From the NCBI GenBank assembly GCA_913062955.1, contig CAJXZP010000008.1, positions 1 to 64,000 of the forward strand: DNA of 64,000 bases. Reading direction: 5' to 3'. Made by a program: the position numbers and the translations under genes. This stretch comes from an uncultured Flavobacteriales bacterium (GTDB lineage Bacteria; Bacteroidota; Bacteroidia; Flavobacteriales_G; Salibacteraceae). The first letter of the stretch is position 1, and every line of letters begins with the position of its first letter. Positions 24,337 to 35,611 of the stretch are shown here, in pieces. The notes beneath the pieces were generated by a model. The model had not been told where the DNA came from and did not search any database. It saw nothing but the letters and a program-made list of their open reading frames with translations.

Positions 24337-26382
24337 ATGATATTATGTCTAGCAGAAAAACCAAGTGTAGCCAAGGATTTAGCAAAAGTTCTGGGGGCAA
24401 AATCGCGCATGGATGGTTATTACGAAGGTAATGGTTATTGGGTTTCATGGACATTTGGACATTTATGTACTTTAAAGGAACCTGGAGATTATACCGAGGT
24501 TTGGAAAAAATGGAACTTGGATGCATTACCCATGTTGCCTACCAATTTTGGTATAAAACTAAAAGATGATAACGGAATAAGAAAACAATACGCTACCATA
24601 GAACGCCTTACCCAAGAATGTAAAGAGGTGATCAATTGCGGGGATGCGGGTCAAGAAGGGGAGTTAATTCAAAGATGGGTATTGGCTAAAGCCAAATTTA
24701 ATAAACCGTTAAAACGTTTATGGATTTCTTCACTTACCGAAGAAGCCATTAAAGAAGGTTTTACCAAATTAGAAGACGGAAACAAATACAATAACCTGTA
24801 TGCAGCTGGAATTGCTCGTGCAGTAGGTGACTGGGTTTTAGGGATGAACGCAACCAGAGTTTTCACACTGAAGTTTGCCGATTTCAAACAAGTTCTTTCC
24901 ATTGGGAGGGTACAAACTCCTACCCTAGCTTTGATTGTAGAACGGCAACATGAAATCAATAAATTTAACTCCGACACCTATTTTGAGTTAAAGACCAAAT
25001 ACCGAGACGTATTATTCTCCGCAGAATCGGGTAAAATCACTGAAAAATTAAAAGGAACGGAATTAATAGATTCCATGAAAGGATCGCAATTTGAAATTAT
25101 TTCCTACACTCAAAAAGAAGGAAAAGAATTACCCCCTTCCTTATATGATTTGACTTCCATTCAGGTAGAATGCAACAAGAAATTTGCTTTTACAGCAGAG
25201 CAAACACTGAATATAGTTCAGAAACTTTATGAACAAAAATTAGTTACCTATCCCAGGGTGGACACCACCTACTTAAGTGATGATATATATCCAAAAGTAG
25301 AAGGAACTTTAAGGAATCTTACGCAGTACGCAGAAATAGTAAATCCTTTATTAGGGAAACCTATTGTAAAATCAAAAAAGGTTTTTAATAACAAAAAGGT
25401 AACCGATCATCACGCCATAATTCCCACTGGAGTCCAAGCCTCCGGATTAACGGACGACTACCAAAAAGTATACGACACTCTTACACGCAGGTTTATTGCC
25501 GTTTTTCATCCGGATTGTATCGTTAGTAATACCACGGTTATAGGGAAAGCTGCCGAAATTGAATTTAAAGCATCCGGTAAGCAAATTCTCAAACCAGGCT
25601 GGCGAGTGGTATACCCAAAAGCGAAAAGTGAAACAAAACCTGAAGCGAAATCTAGCAGTAAATCTGGAGCAAAACCAGAAGACCAGGTGATGCCTGTTTT
25701 TGAAAAAGGAGAAATAGGTCCGCATACTCCTGAGTTACAAGAAAAAAAGACAAAAGCACCTAGTTATTATACGGAAGGGAGTTTATTACGTGCGATGGAA
25801 ACTGCAGGTAAGCAAGTAGATGATGAAGAGTTGCGTGATATTATGAAGGAAAACGGAATTGGAAGACCTTCTACTCGTGCAAATATTATTGAAACCCTCT
25901 TTAAAAGAAACTACATCATTCGGCAAAAGAAAAGGATTTTGGCGACCTCAACCGGAGTTCATTTAATTTCCTTGATCGAAGATGAAACCTTAAAATCGGC
26001 AGAACTTACAGGAATTTGGGAAAAGAAAATACGAGACATTGAAAAGGGTGAATTTTCGGTAGAGGAATTCAAAGCCGAACTATTTGAAATGGTCAACAAC
26101 CTGGTTCACAAGGTCAAACATCAATCTCCGAAGGCCAAAAACATACCCTGCCCAAAATGTAACATTGGGCATTTACTAAAGGGAAAAACTGCCTGGGGTT
26201 GCTCTGATTGGAAACAGGGTTGTAAATTCAAAATTCCCTTTGAATACAAAAAAATAATACTAAGCGAAAAGGATATTGAGAATCTGGTCCACAACAAGGA
26301 GTCTCATTATAGTTACCTAATAAAAGGTAAGGATGAGAAACAAAAAATAAAATTAACAGAGAAACTAACATTATCAGTCTAA
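24337..26382 (+). CDS. topB: DNA topoisomerase III (type IA)
   Basis: 681 residues. The TOPRIM domain starts at MILCLAEKPSVAKDLAKVLG (catalytic Glu7) and has the acidic motif GDAGQEGELIQRW near residue 105, a variant of DxDREGE. The active-site tyrosine is Tyr305 in VTYPRVDTTYLSDD. A Lys/Ser-rich insert (KSETKPEAKSSSKSGAKPED) lies near residue 440, followed by the conserved SYYTEGSLLRAMETAGK and GIGRPSTRANIIETL blocks. One C-terminal zinc-ribbon-like motif is present (CPKCNIGHLL ... GCSDWKQGCKFK). The enzyme cuts one DNA strand to decatenate and unwind DNA. Full length and confidently identified. Confidence 0.95.
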   Translation: MILCLAEKPSVAKDLAKVLGAKSRMDGYYEGNGYWVSWTFGHLCTLKEPGDYTEVWKKWNLDALPMLPTNFGIKLKDDNGIRKQYATIERLTQECKEVINCGDAGQEGELIQRWVLAKAKFNKPLKRLWISSLTEEAIKEGFTKLEDGNKYNNLYAAGIARAVGDWVLGMNATRVFTLKFADFKQVLSIGRVQTPTLALIVERQHEINKFNSDTYFELKTKYRDVLFSAESGKITEKLKGTELIDSMKGSQFEIISYTQKEGKELPPSLYDLTSIQVECNKKFAFTAEQTLNIVQKLYEQKLVTYPRVDTTYLSDDIYPKVEGTLRNLTQYAEIVNPLLGKPIVKSKKVFNNKKVTDHHAIIPTGVQASGLTDDYQKVYDTLTRRFIAVFHPDCIVSNTTVIGKAAEIEFKASGKQILKPGWRVVYPKAKSETKPEAKSSSKSGAKPEDQVMPVFEKGEIGPHTPELQEKKTKAPSYYTEGSLLRAMETAGKQVDDEELRDIMKENGIGRPSTRANIIETLFKRNYIIRQKKRILATSTGVHLISLIEDETLKSAELTGIWEKKIRDIEKGEFSVEEFKAELFEMVNNLVHKVKHQSPKAKNIPCPKCNIGHLLKGKTAWGCSDWKQGCKFKIPFEYKKIILSEKDIENLVHNKESHYSYLIKGKDEKQKIKLTEKLTLSV

Positions 26383-26433
26383 GGATCATTAATTTACGCT
26401 ATATTTACTGTCTCAATTTATAAACCAAAGGTT

Positions 26434-28578
26434 ATGGAGAGATTCCGTCTCAAAGAAATAACGGCTACTCTACTATTTTTTACGACTTGTTTTTTTTGTT
26501 ATGGACAATTTTCATTTACACCTAAACGAGCGAATCTAAACCTTAAATTCTCGAACGAAACAGGTTGGACTATTTCAGATATTACAGGTTCAAAAATCCT
26601 GACATCATTCAAGGATCAAAATGCTTATATACAAATTGTCGACCACCAGTTAAAAATATATACCCTACCTAATGGATTGTGGAATACCCACCCCACACTC
26701 CAATTCATGAATAAAATTCATATTCCTCATCAAACCTTTGTAATTGCTACCAATCCTAGTCGATTTGATTCCTTTAGCTCTTTTTGGATATCCGCAACCG
26801 GAGGACATATTCGTATTTTTAAGTATGACGAAACCTTTGAAATAACCACACCAGATGGAAAAAAGCAGAAACGAAGCAACCAAAACGTTACCAATCATAT
26901 TTTCATAAACGGAAATTCTAAAACACAAATATCCAGTAGAAATACCATCTTTATGATTTCCCCAAAGGGCACTATTTTTGAAATTGACCACAAGCTAAAC
27001 ATTTGGAGATTTATTCTTACCAACCGAACTTTAACCCCATGGACTTCCGACCCTCCTACCGAGAAAATGGTCTTTCACATATTCGATTCCAAAGATTTCA
27101 AGACCCTTATCCCTATTGGAAAAAAAGGCAATAAATACATATTTCAAATAATAAATCATGAAAACAAAATGGGAATAGCCTCTCTATCCACCGATTATTT
27201 TCAAATAGAATATCCGATACCGCCCTTATTTGATTTTATTTCACCCTCCCTTTACACCGATTATCATATGGTGTATAACGACAATAAATTGGGGACTCTC
27301 CATTTTTTAGCCTTAGCAGACGAAAATGAAATCCCGATGTTCAAAACGGAATATACGGGGGCAAAAAAATCCATAACCTCCCATGCGAATCAAAACATCT
27401 CTCAGCCTCTTCTCATTGACTATTCTCCCCTTTCCAAAACCAAGTCCTCACAAAATCAGGAATACCTAGAGACTAATCACTTGTTCGGAATTGAAAAAAT
27501 ATCAGATGATTTGCTACTCTATAATGAATATGATAAAGAAAAAGAAATTCACGCTAGTGGGTTGTACCGAGTAAGTCAGGAAAATTGGTACATTAGTCCG
27601 AACCAGAACTTATTAAAATCCTTTCCAAATGCCATCCTTGATTTTAAAATTACAGCAGATGGGAAACCTAGTTACTCCGTTTATTCAAGAAACGGAGGAG
27701 GTTTAGCTTTAAATATTGTAGACAAAAACAGTTCCAAATTTCTCTTTCTCACCTGTCAAGTATTGGAAATGGAAATAGATTCCATGACATGTATTCCTGA
27801 GTATGATACTAATATATTTAAAATTCGAGTAAATGGAAAATGGGGACTTATTGAAATACAAAATGAAAATTTCAAAATCCTTCTTGCCCCAACCTATAAA
27901 CGGATTACGCATTTGGGGGAGAAAAAATCTTTAGTGCTCACTAAAGAGCATTCATTCGATTGGTTTGGGGTGAATTATTCAATTTCAAATTCCTTACCTC
28001 AATTAATTACGGACCAGAACCCTCTTATCATTTATGAACACAACAGCTTTACAAAAGCTCAAAATGCCACCATTGGTACCGCCCAATATATCCACGAACT
28101 CTATATTTACAACAATCCCAATACGAAGGAATCATTAATTTACGATACGAAAGAAAACCTACCCGTTCTTATTACAAATTACACAAAAGCCTACCCCACA
28201 TTTTTACATACAGTGACTTATTTCCACACAAAACCCCGTCATTCCATCTTGAACTACAATTTAAAGATTCAAAAAATCACAAATTTTGATAGTATACACA
28301 TCCAAGGAAATCTGACCCTCTTCCTTAGAAAAGACATGCCAAAGGAAACCTTTACACCATCCAATATAACCATAAAGAATTATCAAATTGGGAGCGCATT
28401 AATCAACAATAAACGCATTAAGGGAGTACAGAAATACGGAGAAATATATTTTCACAACTCCCTTTTCATTGCCAAAGATGCAAGTAAATGGATAATTATT
28501 GATCCCGAAGGAAAGCAAAATTTCCCTCAAGGGCATCCCTCTTTTGCCGCAGCTATCCAATACATCAACAGGCTATAA
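26434..28578 (+). CDS. Secreted protein with WG-repeat-like segments, unknown function
   Basis: 714 residues with a signal peptide ending near CYGQ. The rest is beta-rich. A WG-repeat-like unit is clear at NGKWGLIEIQNENFKILLAPTYKRI (~residues 467-492), and a looser one at the N-terminus (NLKFSNETGWTISDITGSKIL). The protein has no sorting domain. It probably forms a propeller-like or repeat surface in the periplasm. I recognise no enzyme motif. It stands alone between topB and icd on the same strand. Confidence 0.6.
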   Translation: MERFRLKEITATLLFFTTCFFCYGQFSFTPKRANLNLKFSNETGWTISDITGSKILTSFKDQNAYIQIVDHQLKIYTLPNGLWNTHPTLQFMNKIHIPHQTFVIATNPSRFDSFSSFWISATGGHIRIFKYDETFEITTPDGKKQKRSNQNVTNHIFINGNSKTQISSRNTIFMISPKGTIFEIDHKLNIWRFILTNRTLTPWTSDPPTEKMVFHIFDSKDFKTLIPIGKKGNKYIFQIINHENKMGIASLSTDYFQIEYPIPPLFDFISPSLYTDYHMVYNDNKLGTLHFLALADENEIPMFKTEYTGAKKSITSHANQNISQPLLIDYSPLSKTKSSQNQEYLETNHLFGIEKISDDLLLYNEYDKEKEIHASGLYRVSQENWYISPNQNLLKSFPNAILDFKITADGKPSYSVYSRNGGGLALNIVDKNSSKFLFLTCQVLEMEIDSMTCIPEYDTNIFKIRVNGKWGLIEIQNENFKILLAPTYKRITHLGEKKSLVLTKEHSFDWFGVNYSISNSLPQLITDQNPLIIYEHNSFTKAQNATIGTAQYIHELYIYNNPNTKESLIYDTKENLPVLITNYTKAYPTFLHTVTYFHTKPRHSILNYNLKIQKITNFDSIHIQGNLTLFLRKDMPKETFTPSNITIKNYQIGSALINNKRIKGVQKYGEIYFHNSLFIAKDASKWIIIDPEGKQNFPQGHPSFAAAIQYINRL

Positions 28579-28672
28579 TTAGGGTCATTCCATTTCACGA
28601 AACGGGTATAAAAACCCCGCCATTATCGTTTTCAAATAGACCTTAAAAAACTACCTTCGCGCCTCATTTTAA

Positions 28673-30919
<2,247 letters not shown>

Positions 30920-30940
30920 AACCTAGGTTGTATTACAGAA

Positions 30941-30968
30941 AAGACTGCCTCAGAGGCAGTCTTTTTTG
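30941..30968 (+). terminator. Rho-independent terminator after icd
   Basis: A 10-bp stem AAGACTGCCT / AGGCAGTCTT with a 3-base loop (CAG), followed by a run of six T. It lies 21 bases after the icd stop. Confidence 0.9.
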
Positions 30969-31019
30969 TTTTACAGAAATTCTTTATCTTCGGTTAAACA
31001 AACCGAAAAACTAAATATT

Positions 31020-31601
31020 ATGAAAAATACCAAACTCTTTTTACTTTCTGGGATAATGACCCTTTGTATGGTTAACTTATTTGCAGGAGTTAATGATGGA
31101 GGAAAGAAAGGAATACGAGCAGGCTGGCAAATTTCCAACTTTTACGATAATGGAAACTCAGATGACAATCTTAACTCCTTTTATGTTGGCTTATTTGGAG
31201 AAAAAAAATTAGTGCCACTATTACGGTTAGGTGCGGGCTTGGAATACCATACTGTAGGAACCTCACTTTCATCCTCAAACATAACTGCAAAATATACCCG
31301 CCATTCCATTTCTATACCTGTATATCTCCGGATGAAATTAGGCCCTGTATATGCGCTTGGCGGAGTAGCCCCAGATTTCGGAATCTCCAATATTTTTAAA
31401 ATTGATGACGAAAAGATAGACTTAGATGACGAGGCAAAGACCAGCACTTTTGATGCCCCACTTTTTTTAGGAGTCGGTTTCAAAATTGCAATCGTATCCA
31501 TTGAGGCTAGATATCATTGGGGCACCATGAATCTCTCCAAATTAGAAAACAACAATTTCAAACAACAATATTTTCAAATTGGGGCTGCAGTATCCTTTTA
31601 A
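31020..31601 (+). CDS. Outer-membrane beta-barrel protein (OMP_b-brl-like)
   Basis: The track start (30966) is too early, because it overlaps the icd terminator. The signal peptide begins at MKNTKLFLLSGIMTLCMVN (31020), giving 193 residues. The mature part alternates strands and turns: FYVGLFGEKKLVPLLRLGAGLEYHTVG, HSISIPVYLRMKLGPVYALGGVAPDFG, and a final strand QQYFQIGAAVSF ending in Phe. This is the pattern of small PorT-like outer-membrane barrels of Bacteroidota. Role unknown. TATCTTCG at 30985-30992 is a near -7 box. Confidence 0.75.
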   Translation: MKNTKLFLLSGIMTLCMVNLFAGVNDGGKKGIRAGWQISNFYDNGNSDDNLNSFYVGLFGEKKLVPLLRLGAGLEYHTVGTSLSSSNITAKYTRHSISIPVYLRMKLGPVYALGGVAPDFGISNIFKIDDEKIDLDDEAKTSTFDAPLFLGVGFKIAIVSIEARYHWGTMNLSKLENNNFKQQYFQIGAAVSF

Positions 31602-31623
31602 ATCAATTCCTAAACCAATAATT

Positions 31624-31653
31624 AAAGCAAGAGTTCAATCTCTTGCTTTTTTT
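31624..31653 (+). terminator. Rho-independent terminator after the barrel protein gene
   Basis: A perfect 10-bp stem AAAGCAAGAG / CTCTTGCTTT with a 6-base loop, followed by four more T. It lies 22 bases after the stop codon. Confidence 0.9.
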
Positions 31654-31720
31654 ATGCCTTTAAGTTTTCAACAATTCATTAAAAATCTATCCGTTCTCTT
31701 CTCAACCCTGAAAATGATTT

Positions 31721-31728
31721 TAAATTTG
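31721..31728 (+). promoter_or_regulatory. -7 box TAAATTTG upstream of dnaX
   Basis: An exact TAnnTTTG ending 16 bases before the dnaX ATG, just after the terminator of the previous gene. It implies a leader of only about 10 bases. Confidence 0.5.
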
Positions 31729-31744
31729 CGGATAACAAATAAGT

Positions 31745-32827
31745 ATGGAAAATTTTATTGTATCGGCTAGAAAGTATAGACCAACCACTTGGGAAAGTGT
31801 GGTAGGTCAAAAACCCATTACCGACACCTTAAAAACGGCCATTTCCAGTAATCATTTGGCACAGGCCTTTTTATTTACAGGTCCACGTGGGGTTGGAAAA
31901 ACCACCACTGCTAGAATACTAGCTAAAACAATAAATAAAAATGATTTAAAAGAGGCGGTTTCTGAAAATGAAGACTTCGCTTTCAACATTTTCGAATTAG
32001 ATGCCGCTTCCAATAACTCCGTGGATGATATTCGCCAATTAATTGACCAAGTGCGCATACCACCACAAATTGGTTCTCATAAGGTGTATATTATTGATGA
32101 GGTTCATATGCTCTCTACAGCTGCTTTTAATGCATTTTTAAAGACCTTAGAAGAACCACCAGCGCATGCAATTTTCATTCTGGCGACTACCGAAAAACAC
32201 AAAGTCCTTCCGACTATAATTTCTAGATGTCAAGTTTTTGATTTTCAAAGAATAGGTATTTCGGACATTGTAGGTTACCTACAATTCATTTCGGAAAAAG
32301 AAGGTATCAAAGCCGAAGAAATAGCCCTTCATACTATTGCTCAAAAAGCAGATGGAGGAATGCGAGATGCGCTTTCATTATTTGATCAAATTGTCAGCTT
32401 TTCGGGTAACAACATTACCTATACCCATGTCATCGACAGTTTAAATATTCTGGATTTTGATTTTTATTTTAAAGTTACCGATCATATTCTAGATCATAAC
32501 CCTTCGGAATGTTTACTTTTATTCAATACAGTTCTTGAAAAAGGTTTTGATGGTCATAACTTTCTAATAGGAATATCTTCTCATTTTAGGGATTTATTAG
32601 TTTGTTCGGATCGACATACCTTGGTACTATTAGAAACTAGTGATGATTTACGACCGCGATATTTAGAGCAAGCACAAAAGTGCAAAAAGGATTTTTTGTT
32701 AGATGCATTACAATTGCTTTCTGATGTGGATTTCAGATATAAAACCACCAAAAATCAACGACTGCTCATCGAAATTTGTCTCATGCAACTTTCATCCATT
32801 TCTGTAATGGACGAAAAAAAAAATTAA
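31745..32827 (+). CDS. dnaX: DNA polymerase III clamp-loader subunit gamma (0-frame product of dnaX)
   Basis: 360 residues in the 0 frame. Walker A GPRGVGKTTTARILAKT (~44-60), DEVHMLS Walker B (~118), the sensor ILATTEKHKVLPTIISRCQ with SRC, and GGMRDALSLFDQ are all intact. The zinc module with four Cys, present in many bacterial DnaX proteins after Walker A, is replaced by a short Cys-free loop (INKNDLKEAVSENEDFAFN), a form I have seen in other flavobacteria. The frame ends MDEKKN-stop inside a run of ten A, while the tau tail continues intact in the -1 frame. The protein loads the sliding clamp and organises the replisome. Confidence 0.93.
   Translation: MENFIVSARKYRPTTWESVVGQKPITDTLKTAISSNHLAQAFLFTGPRGVGKTTTARILAKTINKNDLKEAVSENEDFAFNIFELDAASNNSVDDIRQLIDQVRIPPQIGSHKVYIIDEVHMLSTAAFNAFLKTLEEPPAHAIFILATTEKHKVLPTIISRCQVFDFQRIGISDIVGYLQFISEKEGIKAEEIALHTIAQKADGGMRDALSLFDQIVSFSGNNITYTHVIDSLNILDFDFYFKVTDHILDHNPSECLLLFNTVLEKGFDGHNFLIGISSHFRDLLVCSDRHTLVLLETSDDLRPRYLEQAQKCKKDFLLDALQLLSDVDFRYKTTKNQRLLIEICLMQLSSISVMDEKKN
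32814..32823 (+). promoter_or_regulatory. dnaX: A10 slippery run in dnaX (candidate programmed frameshift site)
   Basis: Ten A in a row (GACG-A10-TTAA) are followed in the 0 frame by AAT TAA. Moving to the -1 frame, or adding one A by transcriptional slippage, joins ...MDEKKK to LKTFLDYPLF and opens 222 more codons. E. coli dnaX uses A AAA AAG ribosomal -1 slippage and Thermus thermophilus dnaX uses slippage on an A9 run. A base-calling error in a homopolymer is the alternative. Confidence 0.7.
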
Positions 32828-33492
32828 AAACGTTTCTTGATTACCCTTTATTTGTTCAAGGACTAACGAAAGGCTCCTTAAAAAGGGCTAGTCCAAGTTC
32901 TAAAATCACATCTACACCGTCAAAAGCGATATCTTCACCTAAATCCTTACCAGAAAATAAAACCATTCCTAAAAACACTCCTGTAGCCATTACACCAACG
33001 AACAAGGTACCCACCATGGTGTATAACCCACAGGAGGGAAAAGTAACCCGAAGAAAATCTATTATTCGGATAAAGAAACAAGAAGTTACTGAAAAGGAAC
33101 ACGTAAATATTTACCATGGAGATGAAACTGTAGTCATCGAAAAGATTACCATTTTATGGAAACAGTACTATTCAGAAATGAAAAGTAAATTGGGCGGATT
33201 TTCTTCGAGTATTATTGGTAATTGTGAACCCATCCTATTAGAGGATAAAAAAACGATACATCTAATTTTCAGAAACGAAACAAATGAGATGGAGTTTAAT
33301 AAAATGTCCTTGAAAATTCTGGAGTTCTTAAAATCAAACCTCAAAAACAATCATCTTTCATTCACTACAGAAGTAAGTATGGAAAAGGCGAAAAAGATTT
33401 TATACACGAATCGTGATAAGTTTGATCACTTTGTAGAACAACATCCGAAATTATTGGAATGGGAACAGAAGTTAGGATTAGAATTAAAGTAA
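32815..33492 (+). CDS. dnaX: DnaX tau-specific C-terminal region (-1 frame)
   Basis: 225 codons, open in the -1 frame, with no credible start of its own. The track's ATG at 32776 lies inside the gamma frame and gives unrelated residues. After a Ser/Pro/Lys-rich linker comes a conserved globular tail: ITILWKQYYSEMKSKLGG, TIHLIFRNETNEMEF, ILEFLKSNLKNNHLSF and YTNRDKFDHFVEQHPKLLEW, the last like the YTxxDKF..M.E.NP.L end of Bacteroidota DnaX. Joined to the 0-frame part it gives ~585 residues, the usual full length. So this is the tau tail, not a separate gene. Confidence 0.85.
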   Translation, partial: KKKLKTFLDYPLFVQGLTKGSLKRASPSSKITSTPSKAISSPKSLPENKTIPKNTPVAITPTNKVPTMVYNPQEGKVTRRKSIIRIKKQEVTEKEHVNIYHGDETVVIEKITILWKQYYSEMKSKLGGFSSSIIGNCEPILLEDKKTIHLIFRNETNEMEFNKMSLKILEFLKSNLKNNHLSFTTEVSMEKAKKILYTNRDKFDHFVEQHPKLLEWEQKLGLELK

Positions 33493-33499
33493 TTTAATC

Positions 33500-35485
33500 C
33501 TATTGTTTCAAAAATTGTTGAACACCTATCACCATATCCTTAGATACAACTTTCACAAAATAGGATCCAGAAGCAAATCTGGAAACATCCATTTGATAAA
33601 TTTGATCTACCTGCGGGTTGGGTATAATTTTTTGAATTAATATTTTTCCAGAAGCGTCATAAACGAAGTATTCAATTTGAGTTCCATTTACTTGACCCAA
33701 CTTAATGTTTACTTTTTCCCTCGCTAAGGTAGGAAATATAGTTAACCTTTCTTGCTCCACTTGGGCTTTATCAGCTAAAGGAAACAATCCCAAATCCTGA
33801 ATAGTGGAACTGGTATCACACACATTCCAAATGGTGAGCGTAACTTCAAATAATCCATAATTTGTAAACGTGTGAATCGGATCAATCATAGTTGAAGAAG
33901 CCCCATCACTAAAGTCCCATGAGACATTTGAAAAATGATCTGATAGATTCGTGAAATCCACCGTTCTATTCACCAAATCAATATCCATTTCAAAATCCGA
34001 AATGGGATCCGCCACTTCAATCACCTCGACTTCATCAGAATCAAAACACCCCGCATTAGAAACCGTTACAGAATATATTCCGGCCTCCCCAAAATGATGC
34101 CCATTTCCAACGTCTCCATTTTCCCAAAGGTAGGTATCAAACACACCTAAGCCGATGTAAGTTGTCGTATTATCACAGATTATCATATCCGGCCCTAAGG
34201 ATACAGATACATTATTATTACTTACAGTAATGGAGTCTACGGTTGAACAACCATGAACATCGCTAACGGTTACCGTATACAATCCGGGTTGAGAAACTAA
34301 GGTACTTTGAACAGAATCGCCATTAGACCATCTAATATTAGAGTACCATCCAATATCCAAAACAAATGGTTCATTGTTACACATTTGACTATTAGGAAAT
34401 TCCAATATTGGAAGCGGGCTCATTAATACATTTACAGTATCAAATCCATAACAACCAGAACTCCCTGTAACTGTTACATAATAGGTCCCAGGTACATTGG
34501 TCGAAATTGAACTTCCACTAGCCCCATTACTCCATTGATATGTGGTATATACAGAGGCCACTGTTAAAATGGTGGAGTCTCCTTCACAAAAGTAAATATC
34601 AGATGGCATAGATGGAGGTGTCGTAGACTCGTAAAAAACATTGATAGTATCAGAATAAATACATCCATAAAAATCTACTACATAAAAAGAGTATGTTCCG
34701 GAAGTATCAATATCGATACTAGATACCGTATCCCCAATATTCCATATAAACCCCAATAATTCATCCGAAACTCCAAGAACTAAAACTTCACCTTCGCAAA
34801 TCACCGTATCATTGGGAACAACATCTAAGGGGGCCAAATACTCTAACAAAGCCATGGAGTCAACCGCCAAACACCCATCTGCATTGGTCACACTAACTTT
34901 ATATTGACCCACCCCATTTATCACTATATTTTCGCCTACCGCTCCATTATTCCATTGGTATGAATTCACACCTGATGAAAGATTTAACGGAAGAAATGTA
35001 TTCGGACAAACAGTGGTGTCTTTTAGTTCACTAAAAACAAATGGAGGATCTATAATTACCGTAATAGTGGTCGTATCATTTAACAGGTTCACATCGGTAC
35101 CTATATGATGTGCCCAAAGAACAATATCATACGAACCTACTTGGTTAAAACTTAAAACTGTTAAAGGTAATTTAGTAGAGGTATTGGGTAAAACATTTCC
35201 AGACCAACCAATACTGCCGAATTGATCACTGGCCAAATACCAACCTAATTGTAGCGAACCGATGCTATCTGAACCAAGATTTTCAATCTCAATTCCAATA
35301 GATACACTCAAACGATCCTCAAAACAAATCCGAATATCGTCTTCCGTATTTACTTTAACATCAATAAAGCTATTTGAATTTTGGCTAGGGGTAAATTTCC
35401 TGGACATATCAGACGCACTTACCTGCCCCATAATAATGAGAGCAAAAACAAAAAATAAAGTTGCTATTTTAGTATTGACCAACAA
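33500..35485 (-). CDS. Secreted Ig-repeat protein with PKD and T9SS sorting domain
   Basis: 661 residues. The signal peptide ends near VSASD. A CARDB-like domain (~40-150) is followed by about five tandem Ig-like units of ~80 residues. Each has the pattern (C-x-x)...W-x-NG...G-x-Y-x-V-x-V-x-x-x-x-G-C-x-x-x-D-S, for example YQWSNGASGSSISTNVPGTY. A PKD domain (WDFSDGASSTMIDPIHTFTNYG) and a T9SS sorting domain (LTIFPTLAREKVNIKL ... FASGSYFVKVVSKD) complete it. It is probably a surface or secreted adhesin-like protein. No enzymatic motif seen. It is convergent with dnaX, with 7 bases between. Confidence 0.85.
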   Translation of the reverse strand: MLVNTKIATLFFVFALIIMGQVSASDMSRKFTPSQNSNSFIDVKVNTEDDIRICFEDRLSVSIGIEIENLGSDSIGSLQLGWYLASDQFGSIGWSGNVLPNTSTKLPLTVLSFNQVGSYDIVLWAHHIGTDVNLLNDTTTITVIIDPPFVFSELKDTTVCPNTFLPLNLSSGVNSYQWNNGAVGENIVINGVGQYKVSVTNADGCLAVDSMALLEYLAPLDVVPNDTVICEGEVLVLGVSDELLGFIWNIGDTVSSIDIDTSGTYSFYVVDFYGCIYSDTINVFYESTTPPSMPSDIYFCEGDSTILTVASVYTTYQWSNGASGSSISTNVPGTYYVTVTGSSGCYGFDTVNVLMSPLPILEFPNSQMCNNEPFVLDIGWYSNIRWSNGDSVQSTLVSQPGLYTVTVSDVHGCSTVDSITVSNNNVSVSLGPDMIICDNTTTYIGLGVFDTYLWENGDVGNGHHFGEAGIYSVTVSNAGCFDSDEVEVIEVADPISDFEMDIDLVNRTVDFTNLSDHFSNVSWDFSDGASSTMIDPIHTFTNYGLFEVTLTIWNVCDTSSTIQDLGLFPLADKAQVEQERLTIFPTLAREKVNIKLGQVNGTQIEYFVYDASGKILIQKIIPNPQVDQIYQMDVSRFASGSYFVKVVSKDMVIGVQQFLKQ

Positions 35486-35611
35486 GACTGTTATTAATCC
35501 ATGATTTGTAGGTGCTAAAATTAATCATTTCCTATTAAAAAAAAAAGAAAATTTCACACCAAGGTTAATTCAAAGTTACTAAAAAGAATAATCTATTTAA
35601 ATCCTGTGTTA

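Noticed and set aside
32776-32814. Start of the 238-aa ORF with MSHATFIHFCNG
   Set aside because: This part is an out-of-frame reading of the gamma part of dnaX. Only the sequence after the A-run resembles DnaX, so I do not treat it as an independent gene start.
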